Position numbers and translations under genes: made by a program. Of a stretch of 7,405 bases of DNA, positions 6,202 to 7,405 are shown in pieces; position 1 is the stretch's first letter, and each line of letters starts with the position of its first letter. The notes beneath the pieces were generated by a model. The model worked only from the letters and a program-made list of their open reading frames with translations, did not search any database and was not told the origin of the DNA. The stretch is from Halanaerobiales bacterium (GTDB taxonomy: Bacteria; Bacillota; Halanaerobiia; Halanaerobiales; M55B127), in assembly GCA_021736965.1 (NCBI GenBank), contig JAIPEV010000081.1, positions 1 through 7,405 on the forward strand, read 5' to 3'.

Positions 6202-6903
6202 TTATAAACCTTCTAACCAATCTTTTTCAGCCTCTTGATTGTTGTAATTTTTAATAAGTTGTTTTTTAATTTCTAATTTGTACTTTTTAAGTTCTCTTTC
6301 TTTTTCTTTTTTAAAATATTCTTGTGTTAATAAAAATGTCACATATTCATTTAAGTTAAGATCATTATTATTAGCACTGACCTTTAATTTATTATAAAAG
6401 TTTTTTGATAGATTGAGTACTAATTTATTTTTGGTATCCAATAATTTATTAACCCGTTTCTTTAACTGTTCTTTTTGATCTACAGTTAATTTTGTTTTGC
6501 CATTATTAAGCAGTTCTTTAACATTTCTGGGGTTTCGGATCAATAAAAGTTGATTATTATGGGCAGAGTCGGGAACAGCTCCATTTTCATATCGATGATA
6601 TGTTATTTCACCCCAGCCTAGTAATTGGCTCATCTCTTTTTGGTTTAAGTGGTATTTGGCCCTGATTTCTTTAATTTCTTCAGGTGATAATAACTTATGT
6701 CTTTTTCTATAAATGTCAAAGATTTTACGTTGATTAATCTTATCTAATTTTTGATGAAAAAGTTCAGTCCTACATTCTTTACAGAATGCTACCTTAGCTT
6801 TTATTTCTATATTTTCATTTTTTATATTATATGATTCTTTTTTACTTTTTACTTTATATTCTACAAGATCATCACATTTTTCACAATAAATAGTATCTGA
6901 CAT
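6202..6903 (-). CDS. MqsA-like antitoxin: zinc finger + HTH + ribbon-helix-helix-like extension
   Basis: A 233-residue protein, about 100 residues longer than E. coli MqsA (131). Residues 1-50 form a YgiT-type zinc finger with C7/C10 and C41/C44. Residues 71-125 are an XRE-type HTH (LSPEEIKEIRAKYHLNQKEM, then GWGEITYHRYENG), with R104 where MqsA has its DNA-contacting Arg. Residues 161-196 (LVLNLSKNFYNKLK ... NLNEYVTFLLTQEY) resemble a ribbon-helix-helix unit. The tail 197-233 is a Lys/Glu-rich helix ending in W229-L230-E-G-L233. Antitoxins of this kind neutralise the toxin and repress their operon. The tail is the likely chaperone-addiction segment, by analogy with TAC antitoxins. The start has a near-perfect AAAGGAGGG (6911-6919) with 7-nt spacing. 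It lies 109 nt after the toxin. In-frame sense codons continue past the TAA. Confidence 0.85.
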   Translation of the reverse strand: MSDTIYCEKCDDLVEYKVKSKKESYNIKNENIEIKAKVAFCKECRTELFHQKLDKINQRKIFDIYRKRHKLLSPEEIKEIRAKYHLNQKEMSQLLGWGEITYHRYENGAVPDSAHNNQLLLIRNPRNVKELLNNGKTKLTVDQKEQLKKRVNKLLDTKNKLVLNLSKNFYNKLKVSANNNDLNLNEYVTFLLTQEYFKKEKERELKKYKLEIKKQLIKNYNNQEAEKDWLEGL

Positions 6904-7012
6904 TTTTTAACCCTCCTTTGTTTTCAAAAATATAATAGACTTTTTAAACATAAAAGATTGATCATATAATATACAGTTATTAAAGATAATTTTGCTATAT
7001 GGGCATAACTCT
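6904..7012 (-). other. 109-bp spacer between toxin and antitoxin, holding the antitoxin ribosome binding site
   Basis: MqsRA-type pairs usually overlap or nearly touch, so this gap is long. On the minus strand it carries AT-rich -10-like hexamers (TATGAT, TATTAT) but no convincing -35 partner. There is one 6-bp inverted repeat (AGTTAT 6974-6979 and ATAACT on the other side of a ~24-nt gap) and the strong Shine-Dalgarno at 6911-6919. A separate antitoxin promoter is possible but not shown. Confidence 0.35.
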
Positions 7013-7372
7013 TTACTTATAAGGAAACTCAATAGGGTACTTAGCAGGATGAAAAGATAGACAAACTACTTGTTTTTTTCCTATGTTACTGATTCTAATT
7101 TTTATATAAAACAGCTTGTTATCTATTTTTCTCCCAAAAAACCACCAGTTATGATTATATTTATCATTATTATCTGGTTTTGGCCCTTTACTGTAATTTT
7201 GTACCTTTAGATACTCTATAAAATATTTTACGGTGTCAATAGGGATATTATATTTTACTAAGGCCTTCATATTTTTTTCTCTGTTTTGTAAATGAAAGCC
7301 ATTTTTTCTTTTTATTATTTGATTAACCTGAGATAAGAAAGTATTAATCTCATCTCTTGTAGATATTACCAT
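7013..7372 (-). CDS. MqsR-like toxin (RelE-fold mRNA interferase family)
   Basis: A 119-residue protein that fits the MqsR family of RelE-fold mRNA endoribonucleases, which stop growth by cutting mRNA. The N-terminal half is helical with a DTVKYFIEYL helix (46-55). YSKGP (60-64) aligns with the FYKS of E. coli MqsR, placing K62 at catalytic K56. WWFFG (76-80) is followed by FYIKIRI (88-94), which aligns with VYLKITV and puts Y89 at MqsR Y81. VVCLSFHPAKYP (102-113) aligns with VLIVSF. The C-terminal FPYK resembles endings I recall from MqsR-like toxins paired with MqsA-like proteins. The ATG is the first possible start, because TAG lies in frame 9 nt upstream. Its Shine-Dalgarno is weak (AGGA, 4 nt away), unlike those of the antitoxin and chaperone, which would favour excess antitoxin. 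The operon promoter is mostly beyond the window edge. Confidence 0.75.
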   Translation of the reverse strand: MVISTRDEINTFLSQVNQIIKRKNGFHLQNREKNMKALVKYNIPIDTVKYFIEYLKVQNYSKGPKPDNNDKYNHNWWFFGRKIDNKLFYIKIRISNIGKKQVVCLSFHPAKYPIEFPYK

Positions 7373-7383
7373 ATTATCCTACT

Positions 7384-7395
7384 TTCAAGCTTTAA
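7384..7395 (-). promoter_or_regulatory. Imperfect palindrome upstream of the toxin, possible operator
   Basis: TTCAAGCTTTAA is palindromic except for one mismatched pair and lies 12-23 nt upstream of the toxin start, where an autorepressing antitoxin would bind. It does not match the E. coli MqsA operator (AACCT-N-AGGTT), so the assignment rests on position and symmetry only. Confidence 0.2.
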
Positions 7396-7405
7396 CTAAT
7401 AGTGT

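Larger units (their letters stand above)
5702..7372 (-). other. Toxin-antitoxin-chaperone (TAC) module, MqsR-MqsA-SecB-like type
   Basis: Three minus-strand genes in the order toxin, antitoxin, SecB-like chaperone, the same order as the M. tuberculosis TAC locus (HigB1-HigA1-Rv1957). In known TAC systems the antitoxin aggregates or is degraded unless the chaperone binds its C-terminal tail; loss of chaperone therefore frees the toxin. Here both partner families and the extended antitoxin tail are present. The block is more AT-rich than the core genes: line 6241-6300 has 11 G+C in 60, against 20 in 60 at 2401-2460 in metG. No integrase or transposase is visible. Confidence 0.72.

Noticed and set aside
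6974..7010. AGTTAT/ATAACT inverted repeat in the toxin-antitoxin spacer as a terminator or operator
   Set aside because: Six bp with a ~24-nt gap and no T tract; expected by chance in this composition.
7366..7382. TTACCATATTATCCTAC as a second copy of the rlmH-end sequence
   Set aside because: Only the ACCATA part matches; the rest differs, so it is not a credible att repeat.

Overview
The window looks like a low-GC, Gram-positive-type (Firmicutes-like) anaerobe. The reasons are the strong AT bias, AGGAGG-type ribosome binding sites in front of nearly every gene, a Rex redox repressor, and the trmN6-rsmI-metG and walJ-rlmH neighbourhoods known from Bacillus and relatives. A Halanaerobiales-type or similar fermenter would fit, but that is a guess. 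No rRNA, tRNA, IS element or CRISPR array was seen.

Left part (1-4302, + strand): a tightly packed run of trmN6 (5' end cut by the window), rsmI (8-nt overlap), metG and rex. It ends in a clear rho-independent terminator at 4251-4302. These genes modify tRNA and rRNA, charge tRNA-Met, and sense NADH/NAD+. In Bacillus, abrB separates rsmI and metG and tatD follows metG; here both are missing and rex follows metG. metG carries a C-terminal tRNA-binding OB domain behind a low-complexity linker. That linker contains both a Shine-Dalgarno/ATG pair and an A_AAA_AAG slippery heptamer.

Middle part (4303-5630, + strand): walJ (metallo-beta-lactamase fold, TTG start) and rlmH (23S rRNA m3-pseudouridine-1915 methyltransferase). 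This is conserved core synteny.

Right part (5631-7405, - strand): an accessory module convergent to rlmH and visibly more AT-rich. Read on the minus strand, the order is an MqsR-like toxin, an MqsA-like antitoxin, and a SecB-like chaperone. The antitoxin has a CxxC...CxxC zinc finger and an HTH, plus a ~100-residue extension that looks like a ribbon-helix-helix domain followed by a charged tail. The composition and order match a toxin-antitoxin-chaperone (TAC) system, in which the chaperone folds and protects an otherwise unstable antitoxin. This is the most interesting content of the window: the host lineage, if Firmicutes, normally lacks SecB; the antitoxin has an unusual architecture; and the module sits directly after the 3' end of rlmH, the site used by staphylococcal SCC elements.
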